Shown here in pieces: positions 26,881 through 35,110 of a DNA stretch of 64,000 nucleotides. The stretch covers positions 97,177-161,176 of the forward strand of contig JAXMBM010000008.1 in the NCBI GenBank assembly GCA_046349855.1, written 5' to 3'. The notes below the pieces were generated by a model, which did not search any database, was not told the origin of the DNA, and saw only the letters and a program-made list of their open reading frames with translations. The DNA comes from CAIXSC01 sp046349855 (lineage in GTDB: Bacteria > Planctomycetota > Planctomycetia > Pirellulales > Pirellulaceae). Each line of letters opens with the position of its first letter. The first letter of the stretch is position 1. A program made the translations under genes and the position numbers.

Positions 26881-28272
26881 TCACTCATCCGCGTTCCACT
26901 GATCGCAACCCACCGTCCGCCGTGAGTCGCTTGCAGTTTTCGTTCCACCGCCGGTCGGACCGTAGGCGCCGGTGTCGAACTCGGGGAACCTCTGCAGGCC
27001 GACCTCGACAAACCGTGTCTCGGTGCCGAGAAACTCCAGGTCGATCTGGTCGCGCGTTGAATGCCGATGTTTCTCAACCAGAAGTTCCACCGCCGTCCCG
27101 TTCTCCTCGGCGCGATGGAGCATCAGCACGACGTCCGCGTCCTGCTCGATGGCGCCAGAGTCGCGCAGGTTGCTCAGCCGCGGCCGCTCGCCATCCGCGT
27201 CCCGGTTCAACTGGGCGAGGGCCAGGACTGGGACCTTCAATTCTTTCGCAGCCAACTTTAGACCGCGGCTCACGCGCCACCTGCTCGTGCCTCGGCGCCC
27301 GCTGATCGTCAGGAGCGACGAGTCCCACGTAGTCAACCACGAGCAGGCCGAGCGGTTCCACTGCATGCTGACAGCGTGCCACCGCCCGGATTCTGGCTAC
27401 CGTTCCGGGGCGGTCCCAGATCGTGATTCCCAGCCCTTCCAGGTCGGCCACTGCCTGCCGCGCAGCCCCCGCTCCTCCGAGTCCGCCGCGCCGGTCCGCA
27501 CGCGCCGCCCATCCACGCCAGCCGCGGCGCACAGCCGTCGCATGGCGAGCTCGCCGGCCGTCATTTCGAGCGACACAAAGAGAACAGGCCGATCCCTTTC
27601 CGCGTTGTGGAGCCGCCACCTGCAGGGCCAACGCCGTTTTCCGACCCCGGCCGAGCCGCCAGAACGACAAGATCGCCCGGCATCATGGCCCCATGCCGCG
27701 CATCGAACCCCGGCAGTCCCGTCATCGCCCCACGCCGCCCCTTCCGGCCGCTGCGGCGTCGATCTCGGCCAACACGGTCTGCCCGGCCTGATGAATCGTC
27801 ACGGTGCCGGCGCCCAGATCGGCAGTCAGGGATTCCAGCCGCCGCCGCCGCCCAGTCGGTCACCTCGGCGGGGTCGTTCGCGGGATCGGATGCCCGGTGT
27901 CGCAGCTCGTCCGCCGCGCCACCTGCCGGCGCAGTTGGGCGAGGGCACGAATGCGGCCGGCATAGAATCTCTCGTGCCCGACCACGCCTCCCGCAGCAGC
28001 GCTGCCGCCAGGAATGCCGGCGAAGTCACGTTGTCCGGTACTCGCATCGCCCGCAGTGCCGGCACGAGTACCACGGGATCGCCAATCCTGGCCAGCGTCC
28101 CGCAGCATCGCCAGCCGCCGCAAAGAGCTGCTCGGCCGTGACCGTCTCCCGCGAAGTCCGCCTCACCCACGATCCCGGCCGCCACGTCGATGGCCCGCGG
28201 CTCCAGGAGGCAGCCCGCCAGCAGCGCGCGCTCGGCGTGTTCGTCGATCAGATTCCGGATGTCGCTGCTCAT
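26881..28272 (-). pseudogene. DnaB-family replicative helicase, multiply frameshifted
   Basis: The start at 28272 (GAGGA upstream) gives SSDIRNLIDEHAERALLAG, the classical DnaB N-terminal domain. The RecA-like helicase domain follows in other frames: TGLPGFDARHGAMMPGDLVV with LAARPG (start of the Walker A region), LGLLVVDYVGLVAP (Walker B), VPVLALAQLNRDADG (H3 region), and LSNLRDSGAIEQDADVVLML, then VELLVEKHRHSTRDQ to a stop at 26881. The total of about 464 codons matches a normal DnaB. At least four frameshifts separate the segments, including one at the Walker A GKT itself. The gene overlaps the O-like gene by ATGA. In lambdoid or ICE-type elements the pair loads the helicase at the element origin. 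Confidence 0.8.
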
Positions 28273-29077
28273 CGGACGGTCCTCTTTGCAGGAAGCGCGC
28301 GAGGCGGGGGAGGGAGGGCTTCGCGGTCGCCGTTGCCCGCAGCCGGAGCTCAAGGTCGTCCCCACTTCTCCCGCAGCTTTGCGGGGCTCAGCACGTTGCG
28401 GCGTAAAACTCGTCCCGCTGCACGCGTCGAACAGAATGCGAATCTGGTCGGGTGTTCGGCCGTCCTGCTCGCGCATCAGTCGGAACACGTCGGCCCAATT
28501 CCGGACCGTCGCTGCCCTGCGGTCGGGCTGGATCTCGCGGCCGGGTCGGTTGAATCGCGACGATCCGCTCGGCGAACCACTCGGCAACCGCCAGGTCGGC
28601 AGTGGCGGGTTCCTTCCTGATCTTCCAGGCGTCGATCGACTCGTCCGGGGCTTGGCCCGGACAAGAAGAACTCTTCTTGTTTACTGGTTCTTGTTCGGGG
28701 TCACCGTATGACCCACCCTGGTCACCGTATGACCCACCCCTGGGTCACTGGGTGACCTACGTGGGTCACCGTATGACCCACCCCCCCACCCCAGCAGCCA
28801 GCCGGTAGAGCGGTGAGTCCGCGGACCCATCGGCCTTGCGTCGGTTGGTGCGGGATAGGAACCCGCGAGCAATCAACGCCGCTACTGACGACTTGGCATT
28901 CCCCTTGCTGACGCCTGCTACGTCCGCGATGCGTTGCATCGAAGGATGTGCCTTGCCGTTCTTGTCGGCATGTCGCGCGATGGCACAGTAGACCGCCAGA
29001 GCATGCGGCCCGATGGCCGCGTCGATGACGCCCCAGGGAATCCGTGCCCAGCCGTCGGCCTTGTTGGTGCCGCTCAT
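28269..29077 (-). pseudogene. Lambda-O-like replication initiation protein (HTH_36 type), frameshifted
   Basis: The ATG at 29077 starts SGTNKADGWARIPWGVIDAA. A winged-helix DNA-binding domain follows (GPHALAVYCAIARHADKNG, SMQRIADVAGVSKGNAKSSV, ALIARGFLSRTNRR), of the type seen in phage replication initiators. The C-terminal part lies in other frames: TVRNWADVFRLMREQDGRT, then RRNVLSPAKLREKW, the conserved tail motif of phage O-like proteins. It ends in a TGA overlapping the dnaB ATG. Four 17-bp repeats sit inside the coding region between the two domains. The expected role is to bind those repeats and recruit DnaB. Two or more single-base shifts interrupt the frame. Confidence 0.7.
28698..28779. 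repeat. Four iteron-like repeats inside the O-like gene (candidate replication origin)
   Basis: Three near-identical copies of GGGTCACCGTATGACCC start at 28698, 28719 (first base T) and 28763. A variant (GGGTCACTGGGTGACC) starts at 28742. Each unit is itself an inverted repeat (GGTCA...TGACC). Successive starts are 21, 23 and 21 bp apart, close to two helical turns, so all would face the same side of the helix. Position, number and phasing resemble the four iterons inside gene O of phage lambda. Confidence 0.6.
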
Positions 29078-29274
29078 CGCACCACCGTCCGAGCATGCGG
29101 AATGCAGACCCACCGAGCCGCGTCCCAGCATCCTCCGGGATCTCGTCGCCGCTCTCGCCGGTCGATCCGCAGGTAGTGCGCCACCGCCCGTAATTGCTGG
29201 CCGAGCGTTCCCGGTTCAGCATGATGCGGCCGTGGTCGCCATGGAATTGGCGGGGGTGGGGTGCTAAGATCCAT
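29074..29274 (-). CDS. Small element protein of unknown function upstream of the O-like gene
   Basis: A 66-residue ORF starting at the ATG at 29274. Its TGA overlaps the ATG of the O-like gene (ATGA), a typical coupled arrangement and the main argument that it is real. It is rich in Pro, Arg and Trp (IPWRPRPHHAEPGTLG, VAHYLRIDRRERRRD). No domain is recognised. Unlike its neighbours it reads without an obvious frame break. Confidence 0.4.
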   Translation of the reverse strand: MDLSTPPPPIPWRPRPHHAEPGTLGQQLRAVAHYLRIDRRERRRDPGGCWDAARWVCIPHARTVVR

Positions 29275-29294
29275 CCGTGATTCCTACGTTGTCG

Positions 29295-29325
29295 GGGGCC
29301 GGCGCCGGTCAGGGTGTCCGGCCCC
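29295..29325. other. GC-rich hairpin upstream of the replication genes
   Basis: GGGGCCGG (29295-29302) and CCGGCCCC (29318-29325) form a perfect 8-bp stem with a 15-base loop, followed on the plus strand by TTTCTCTT. Read on the plus strand it resembles a terminator that would stop transcription entering the minus-strand operon from below. On the minus strand it lies in the 5' leader of that operon. Confidence 0.45.
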
Positions 29326-29359
29326 TTTCTCTTGATGCGAGGGGACTGGAGGCCGCCGG

Positions 29360-29582
29360 CTACTGCCCATCGATGGCGCCGTCTTGAGTAACTCGCCGCG
29401 AATCGAGAAATGCGTCCAGATCATCGCGACGGTATCTGACCGCCCGCCCTCACCTTGATGAACGGCAGGTCGTAGCGTCGCGTCGTCGCCCAGACCGCAA
29501 GCGCCTGCGGCTTGATGCCGAGATACTCGGCCGCCTGCTCCCTTGTCAGCAGCTCGGGAGCGTCGAAAAGAGTGGTTGCCAT
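29360..29582 (-). pseudogene. HTH_17/excisionase-like DNA-binding protein, one frameshift
   Basis: The ATG at 29582 starts ATTLFDAPELLTREQAAEYL, a MerR/excisionase-type helix-turn-helix (LLTREQAAEYLGIKPQALAVW, then DLPFIKVRAGG). The expected ending RYRRDDLDAFLDSRRVT lies one base out of frame and runs to a stop at 29360. The joined length is about 74 residues, standard for this family. In integrative elements such proteins act as excisionases or as repressors of the replication genes. It sits between the hypothetical gene after the integrase and the replication operon. Confidence 0.65.
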
Positions 29583-29629
29583 CGGTAGGCCCTCGCGTGA
29601 GTGGAGAGAATCACAATCAACGCGGGGCA

Positions 29630-30397
29630 TTAAATGAACAGGGCGTGGCGGACACAAATCGCGTGTCCGCTATTTGTCCGCTCGCGGCTTACTGGTCGGA
29701 AGGTCCTGTACCTTCTCAGTTGTCGGAGCATGTTCTCGGCTCGCTTCTTGTTTCCACCGCAAAAATCTGTAGCGATGTCCGTCTTGGTGCCTTCCTTCGG
29801 ATACTCTTTTTGCAGCTTCTTGGCGAGCTTCAACAAGTCGTTGTTTTCCGGTAAAGAAATTCTCCCGGTGTCCGCTTTCGTGTCCGCTTTCGTGTCCGCT
29901 ACTGTCCGCTGGGCCTCGATCTGATCGGCCAGAAGTTCGAGATAATCGGCGTTGGCCAACCCCAAGCCAATCGCCGCCGCGTCCAAACGGATGGGGCGAC
30001 AACGTCACGCCCACCGACGGGAGGTAGAAGTAGACCAACTCCGTGAAGAAATGTCCTTCGCCTCCACCAAGCCGTGCATGCTGCCGCAGGAGCATAGCGA
30101 CTCTGCGCGTTGCATCGGCTCTTGGTCGCCATCGGCAAACGCGCCCAACTTCCACGCCTCGCGAAGCAACTGCCCCGCGTTGTGAGCGGCTTGGCTCACG
30201 ATCTGCGCGCGGTCTCTTGCACGACGTTGGTAGGTGTCTGGGTCGGTTACAGGATCTGGAATCGCGGGTAGTCCCCTCCATACGACACGCAGGTCCTCGC
30301 CCCACTTCCGAAGTTGTTGGGCGATTTTTCCGAGCCGGTCCCGGTTGCGGATTCGCTTGGCAATGGCGGCGCCGGCGGGTTTCTTACTCTTCGCCAT
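29630..30397 (-). pseudogene. Element protein of unknown function with C-terminal HTH-like segment, one frameshift
   Basis: The ATG at 30397 opens AKSKKPAGAAIAKRIRNRDR and a helical region (LGKIAQQLRKWGEDLRVVWR, TYQRRARDRAQIVSQAAHNA). After a shift near 30010 it continues as GLGLANADYLELLADQIEAQ, a TKADTKADT low-complexity stretch, and a helical segment TKTDIATDFCGGNKKRAENM that resembles a helix-turn-helix, with stop at 29630. It overlaps the integrase end by 14 bp, indicating cotranscription. No family name is recognised. Confidence 0.5.
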
Positions 30398-31564
30398 CGT
30401 CCTGCCCTCCCTCTTGGTTGGTTGTCTTGATCGTGCCGAGCATGGCGGTAACGGCCACATCCACGGCTTGTCGAACAGGATCGATGTCGAGCCGGGCATA
30501 AACGGACGTCGCCTGGGCTGTCTTGTGTCCCAGCGTCTTGCCGATGATAGGTAGACTTGCGCCTGTGGCGGCCTGCCACGATCCGAGCGTCCGCCGCAGG
30601 TCGTGAATACGCAGGTCCTGCGAGCCGGCCTGGAGCAGATCCGCTTCCAGGCCGCTTTCGGTTCCTGCAGGTGACCGGACGCACCGCGGCCAGGAGCACC
30701 CACGGCCCGGACCGATGCGTCTGGCGACGACGCAGGATCTCGACGCCGGGGCGGACAGGTGAATCGAAACAGGGTCGCCGCTCTTGGTCATCGGAATGCG
30801 CCACGTCAGCGTGCGCATGTCGATGTCCTCCCAACGCATGGCCTGCACATTTCCGCGTCAGCGCCCGTGAACAACGCGAGCAGGAAGAAGTCTGCCAACG
30901 TGGAATCCGGCTCGGCCTGAACCGCGTCAAAGAATCGGGGCAATTCCTCGGGGCTCAAGTATCGCTGGCGTGATTGCTCGCGGTACTTCTTGATCCCCGC
31001 CGCCGGATTCAGCCCGGTGAATCCAACTTTATCCGCCTCCCGAACATCGCACCCACGGCGCCGCCACCACGCGATTGGCCGCATACTTCCCGTTCTTGGC
31101 TCCGATCTTAGTGTGGAGCCGCTTGCACGTCGGCCTTGGTGACGTCGGACAGTCGCCGCCCTCCAGCCGGTGAGGAACTTGTCGATCAGCCGTTGATCCT
31201 CCTGCCAGGTCCGTTTGCGGGCTTGGCGTGAGCGTCAATCCAGTAAGCGAACAACTCGGCAAACGTCGTCTCATCGCGTCGCGCTCGTTTCTTGTCCCTG
31301 GGGTCAATCCCTTTTCGCGATGTCACCCACCAGCCGCTGGGCGTGTTTGCGGGCCTGCTCCACGGTCACCGCTGGAAACGGTCCGATCCTCACCCTTGCC
31401 GGCCGTCCTTCGATGCGACGATAGAGGTAGAACGTGAGCGTGCCTCCCGGCCGTAGCTCCGCGATGAGTCCCGGGGCCTTCGTGTCGTGAACGATCAGCC
31501 GTTCGCCAATCAAGGACTCGTCGTAGTCAGCGTGTGCACCTGGATGGAATTCAATCGCCTTCAT
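30384..31564 (-). pseudogene. Tyrosine recombinase (phage-type integrase), frameshifted, N-terminus fused to a toxin fragment
   Basis: The arm-binding domain IVHDTKAPGLIAELRPGGTL and FYLYRRIEGRPARVRIG is followed in successive frames by ETTFAELFAYWIDAHAKP (core-binding domain), LHTKIGAKNGKYAANRVVAA, LSPEELPRFFDAVQAEPDS, AMRWEDIDMRTLTWRIP, and the catalytic box IHDLRRTLGSWQAATG with LGHKTAQATSVYARLD supplying the nucleophilic Tyr. The first catalytic Arg, expected after LFTGA, falls on a frameshift. About six shifts are needed to restore one protein of about 390 residues. The first 18 codons from the ATG at 31564 (MKAIEFHPGAHADYDESL) belong to a RelE/ParE-like toxin, not to the integrase. Confidence 0.8.
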
Positions 31565-31793
31565 CGATTCCGTTCCGGCGAAATGCTTCCCGTCGCACTT
31601 GGTCCCAAGGAATCGTCTTAACGCCACCGGCATCCAACTCAGCCGATCGACGTTGGATTTCGAGCAGCCATTCTTCGCTCAGGGGTGGCAGTGCATCCGC
31701 AGGGACCGTTTGCCAGAGGGCGTCGATCAACTCGAGTCGTTCGCCGACGGAGAGTCGGCGGGCGGATGTCAGGATGGCATCAAAATCAGACAT
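31551..31793 (-). CDS. Addiction-module antitoxin component (TIGR02574-like)
   Basis: An 80-residue acidic protein with the family pattern SVGERLELIDALWQTVPAD and LPPLSEEWLLEIQRRSAELD, ending in the Trp-containing tail IPWDQVRREAFRR. These antitoxins wrap around and neutralise a RelE/ParE-type toxin encoded just downstream. Its stop overlaps the toxin start by 14 bases, the standard arrangement. Here the toxin gene is cut after about 18 codons and replaced by the integrase frame, so the antitoxin appears to be orphaned. Confidence 0.8.
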   Translation of the reverse strand: MSDFDAILTSARRLSVGERLELIDALWQTVPADALPPLSEEWLLEIQRRSAELDAGGVKTIPWDQVRREAFRRNGIDEGD

Positions 31794-31850
31794 GATTCAT
31801 ACTCCCTACCGGAATTCTACATCCCTCGACTTCGCCCGTCAGCCGCGCAG

Positions 31851-32205
31851 AAAAGGTGTCAGGACTCGTTGTCAGGCTGGCAGCGGCTGGTCGACTGTGG
31901 GAATGGAAGGCCAAGAAGAGCAGACGAAGCGGACGGGGCTATCGCGCACTGGACTGCGGCAACTGGCGATGCGAGATACGCTCCAAGTCCGAGGATTTCG
32001 CGGCGTTCGCGAGTATTCTCGTCGAAGGTCTGGCCAGGCCCGAACCAATGCCGCAACACCTCTCGCCGTGGCCCGAGCCTCGGCTGCTGAACGGGATCGA
32101 ATCGACGGTCCAGCGGCTCGGTCTGCAGGCCACTCGCCGGCCGCGAGGTTGCCCCCGCAAACCGAGCGACGCCAGGACACGCAAGAACGAGTCCTGACAC
32201 CGTTT
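31851..32205. mobile_element. RAYT remnant bounded by 20-bp inverted repeats
   Basis: AAAAGGTGTCAGGACTCGTT (31851-31870) is mirrored at 32186-32205 with one mismatch. A further partial repeat (CTGACACCTTTTAGCC) follows. Between them a plus-strand frame to the TGA at 32197 contains the C-terminal signature of REP-associated tyrosine transposases: QHLSPWPEPR, STVQRLGLQATRRP and RGCPRKPS. The catalytic HUH half is missing, so the element is dead. The stop codon lies inside the right repeat. Confidence 0.65.
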
Positions 32206-32228
32206 AGCCTGACACCTTTTAGCCCGAC

Positions 32229-33188
32229 TCAGGTTCCCCCGCGGGTCAGGACCAGAATGGCGACGCCGTTGTTGACGGCATGCGCCACGATGGCTGCCCA
32301 AAGCGAATCTGTGCGGCATGTCAGCCAGGCCAGAATCAGACCGAACAGAAACGTTGCGGGCAGATGATAGGGGTCGGCTATGTGGAGCACGGCGAAGAGC
32401 AGCGAACTGAACAGGATGCCAAAGCCGACGTCCTTCGCCTGACGGAACATCCCCAGCAGATACCCGCGAAAGAACACCTCTTCGGCCAGCGGCGCGCCCA
32501 GCGCCCCGAACAACAGAAACACCGCCTTGCCCGTCGGTGACAGGAACGGCGACTGGTTCCAGGGGCTCGGCGCGCTTGCTCCCCGCCACCACTCCATTCC
32601 CAGACCATACAGCACGTTGATGGCCAGCAGCGCCAGGCCGCCCGCCAGCCCCGCCGCGGTGGCCTGCGCCACTCCGCCACCGGACCCGAAAGCGCGCCCG
32701 GAACGCCTGGCCGACCGCCAGCCGTGATAGCTGCCGATCACCAGGAAGGCCAGCTGAGTTCCTCCCAGGACCATGGCCATTGTCAGGGGATCGCTGACGA
32801 GGTCGCCCAGCCCTCCCGCCAGTCCGCTACCTCCCCCCTGGATTCCCCGGATCCCATATCCTCGGTCCCGCAGCGCCTGACTCAGCTCCTGCATGTTCGG
32901 CTGGGGACGAATGCCACGGAACTGCCAGTAGACTCGCAGACCCTCCGCTGGCCGCTCCACCTGGAACAATTCCACTCCAGGCTGTGCTTGCCCCCATGCC
33001 ACCAGCGGCTGATCGTCGGGCGGAGCGTCCGCGATCAGGTAGGTCACATGACTGTATCCCTGGACACGCCGCAGCAGGGCCGGTGTGCTGAGCAGCGCTC
33101 CCACGACGACGGCCAGGACGAGTTGTCCATAGCCACGCACCACACGTCGCCAGCGGGAGTCTGCGGGAATGTCTGAACCTTGTTTCAC
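32229..33188 (-). CDS. CPBP-family intramembrane glutamic protease (CAAX/Abi type)
   Basis: A 319-residue polytopic membrane protein. Helices are visible at GQLVLAVVVGALLSTP, MVLGGTQLAFLVIGSY, AAGLAGGLALLAINVLYG, KAVFLLFGALGAPLAEEVFF, FGILFSSLLFAVLHIA, LPATFLFGLILAWL and SLWAAIVAHAVNNGVAI. The catalytic motifs are AEEVFFRG (EExxxR), the second-motif His in LHIADPYHLP, and HAVNNG. Family members cleave prenylated or membrane peptides; in bacteria some process bacteriocins or self-immunity peptides. I use GTG at 33188, with GGAG ten bases before it; the frame continues upstream into the divergent gene without membrane-like sequence. Confidence 0.85.
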   Translation of the reverse strand: MKQGSDIPADSRWRRVVRGYGQLVLAVVVGALLSTPALLRRVQGYSHVTYLIADAPPDDQPLVAWGQAQPGVELFQVERPAEGLRVYWQFRGIRPQPNMQELSQALRDRGYGIRGIQGGGSGLAGGLGDLVSDPLTMAMVLGGTQLAFLVIGSYHGWRSARRSGRAFGSGGGVAQATAAGLAGGLALLAINVLYGLGMEWWRGASAPSPWNQSPFLSPTGKAVFLLFGALGAPLAEEVFFRGYLLGMFRQAKDVGFGILFSSLLFAVLHIADPYHLPATFLFGLILAWLTCRTDSLWAAIVAHAVNNGVAILVLTRGGT

Positions 33189-33417
33189 AAACAGTCTCCA
33201 CTCGTCGGCGAGATGCTCGCCATTTCGCAGCCATTCCCCTTGTTCCGAACGCCGCGTGGCAACCGATCGTTCGACGATTCGGCAGCACAATCCACGCCGT
33301 TGAGATATGATATCCGGCGGTCGTGAACTCGGCACGCTTCGTCTTCTTTTCGCACGAGCGGCGAGTTGTCCGTGCGCGGTCGTCACCGTCCTTCGATTAT
33401 GCCGTCGGGAGCGTCAC

Positions 33418-35046
33418 ATGCCTGGGCCTCACCTCTCGCGCCGATCCTTCCTCACGGGGATCGCGTGGGGACTCGCCGCTCTCCCCCTCCGACCGCTCTC
33501 CCTCGTCGCGGCCCCGCACTCCGCGATCCTGCCGGTCGTCGGGCAGACGAGTGATGGACGAGTGGCGTTTCACGTCCCGCCCGACGGCGGCAACTGCATC
33601 GACGCCGCGGTCGCCACCGCCCTGATTGCGACCATCCAGGCTCCCATTCAGACCGGCATCGGCGGGTATGGGATGAGCGCGGTGGTGGCGGTGGATGGGG
33701 GTCGGCGAGTGATCGCGGTGGATGGCAATTCGACGGCACCGCAGTCGATGACGCGCGACTTTTTCCAGCCGCGCGGCGATGCTTCGGTACCGCGCCGTGA
33801 CCAGGAAATTGGCTGGTTATCGGCGGGTGTTCCCGGGGTGCTCGCGGGGCTGCAACTGCTGCTCGACCGCTGGGGGACGCGCCGCTTTGGCGACCTGGTG
33901 CAACCTGCGATCGGGCTGGCGCGCGACGGCATCCGCTGGCCTGGCAGCTACAACAATTCGATCGTCAGCCGAGCGATTTTCCGCGAAGACCCCGGCAGCC
34001 GCAAACTCTACCTCCCCCAAGGTTCGCCGCCCCAGAACGGCGACCTGTTCCGCAACCCGGAACTGGCCGACATGCTCGACACCCTTGCGCAGGCCAATTC
34101 GGTCGCGGCCTTTTACCGTGGAGACATCGCGCAGCGAATCGCGGATGCTTTTGCCCGCCAGGGTGGGCTGGTTACCACGCACGATCTGGCGTCCTACCGG
34201 GCCTGCGAGGCGGAACCGTTGCGGCTGACGTGGGAGGACTGCACGATCCACACCGCTCCGCTCACCGCCGGCGGACTCAGCGTTCTGCAGGCCTTGCAGA
34301 CGCTGCGGGCCTTGCAGAGCGCCGCCTGGACCGATCCGCGGGACCAGGCTGTCGCCCGCATCGAGTCGCTGCGACTGGCCTGGCGCGATCGCCTGACGCT
34401 GCTCGGCGATCCCGCGGCCGTGGAGGTGCCGGTGGAGCGACTGCTGTCGGCGGAATATGCTGCCGCATCGGCGGAGCGCATCATCGCGGCAGTGTCCGCG
34501 GGCAAGATCCTCGAACACGGTCTGCAGACGCGCTCGCAGGCGGGCACGATTCACATCAGCGCTGCGGACGCCGACGGCAACTTCATCGCCCTCACGCTCA
34601 CTCACGGACAAGCGTTCGGGGCCTGCGTGACGGTCGACGGCCTGGGACTGACGCTGGGACACGGCGTGTCGCGGTTCGATCCCCGCGCCGATCATCCCAA
34701 CAGTCCCGGCCCGGGAAAGCGTCCTTTGCACAACATGGTGCCGACGATCGTGTCGCGGGCCGGACGAGCGGAACTGGCGGTGGGCGGCGCGGGCGGCCGC
34801 AAGATCCCCAACTCGTTGCACGAAGTCCTCCGTCAGTATGTCGTGGAGCGGCAGCCCCTCGCCGCGGCGCTCGCCGCACCGCGCGTCCACACGGAAGGCC
34901 CGCCCAACCTGCTTCTCAGCCGCTCCTGGCCTGCCGGGGAAGTTGAGTATCTGCAGTCGCGGGGCTACCGCATCTCCACGGGCGCGGGGGCGACGATGAG
35001 TGCCGTGGCGAAGGAGCAAGGGCGCCTGGTACCGGGACGAGGGTAA
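33418..35046 (+). CDS. Gamma-glutamyltransferase-like Ntn hydrolase, Tat-exported
   Basis: A 542-residue member of the GGT superfamily. The leader LSRRSFLTGIAWGLAALPL is a Tat signal. The large-subunit blocks GGNCIDAAVATALIATIQ, TGIGGYGMSAVV, SAGVPGVLAGLQLLLDRW and YRGDIAQRIADAFARQGG are typical. The autoprocessing site has the nucleophilic Thr in QAGTIHISAADADGNFIALT, and the oxyanion loop reads AVGGAGGRKIPNSLHEVL. The protein would cleave itself and then hydrolyse or transfer gamma-glutamyl groups (such as glutathione) in the periplasm. Substrate-site residues differ from E. coli GGT, so an acylase-type substrate is possible. A GGGAG site lies seven bases before the ATG. Confidence 0.85.
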   Translation: MPGPHLSRRSFLTGIAWGLAALPLRPLSLVAAPHSAILPVVGQTSDGRVAFHVPPDGGNCIDAAVATALIATIQAPIQTGIGGYGMSAVVAVDGGRRVIAVDGNSTAPQSMTRDFFQPRGDASVPRRDQEIGWLSAGVPGVLAGLQLLLDRWGTRRFGDLVQPAIGLARDGIRWPGSYNNSIVSRAIFREDPGSRKLYLPQGSPPQNGDLFRNPELADMLDTLAQANSVAAFYRGDIAQRIADAFARQGGLVTTHDLASYRACEAEPLRLTWEDCTIHTAPLTAGGLSVLQALQTLRALQSAAWTDPRDQAVARIESLRLAWRDRLTLLGDPAAVEVPVERLLSAEYAAASAERIIAAVSAGKILEHGLQTRSQAGTIHISAADADGNFIALTLTHGQAFGACVTVDGLGLTLGHGVSRFDPRADHPNSPGPGKRPLHNMVPTIVSRAGRAELAVGGAGGRKIPNSLHEVLRQYVVERQPLAAALAAPRVHTEGPPNLLLSRSWPAGEVEYLQSRGYRISTGAGATMSAVAKEQGRLVPGRG

Positions 35047-35110
35047 CTCCCACACCGCCGCGCGCCGTTCAACGCGAGTGTTTTTTCCCATCGGCACGAG
35101 AGCCCGCACG

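Noticed and set aside
28698..28779. The repeats considered as a short CRISPR array.
   Set aside because: Units are 17 bp with only 4-6 bp between them, so no spacer-length variable sequence exists, and no cas gene is nearby. Iterons fit far better.
33307..33417. An earlier start for the GGT-like gene and a longer start (33386) for the CPBP protease.
   Set aside because: Both extended frames overlap each other divergently and lack membrane or signal character. The starts at 33418 and 33188 have ribosome binding sites and directly precede the expected protein features.
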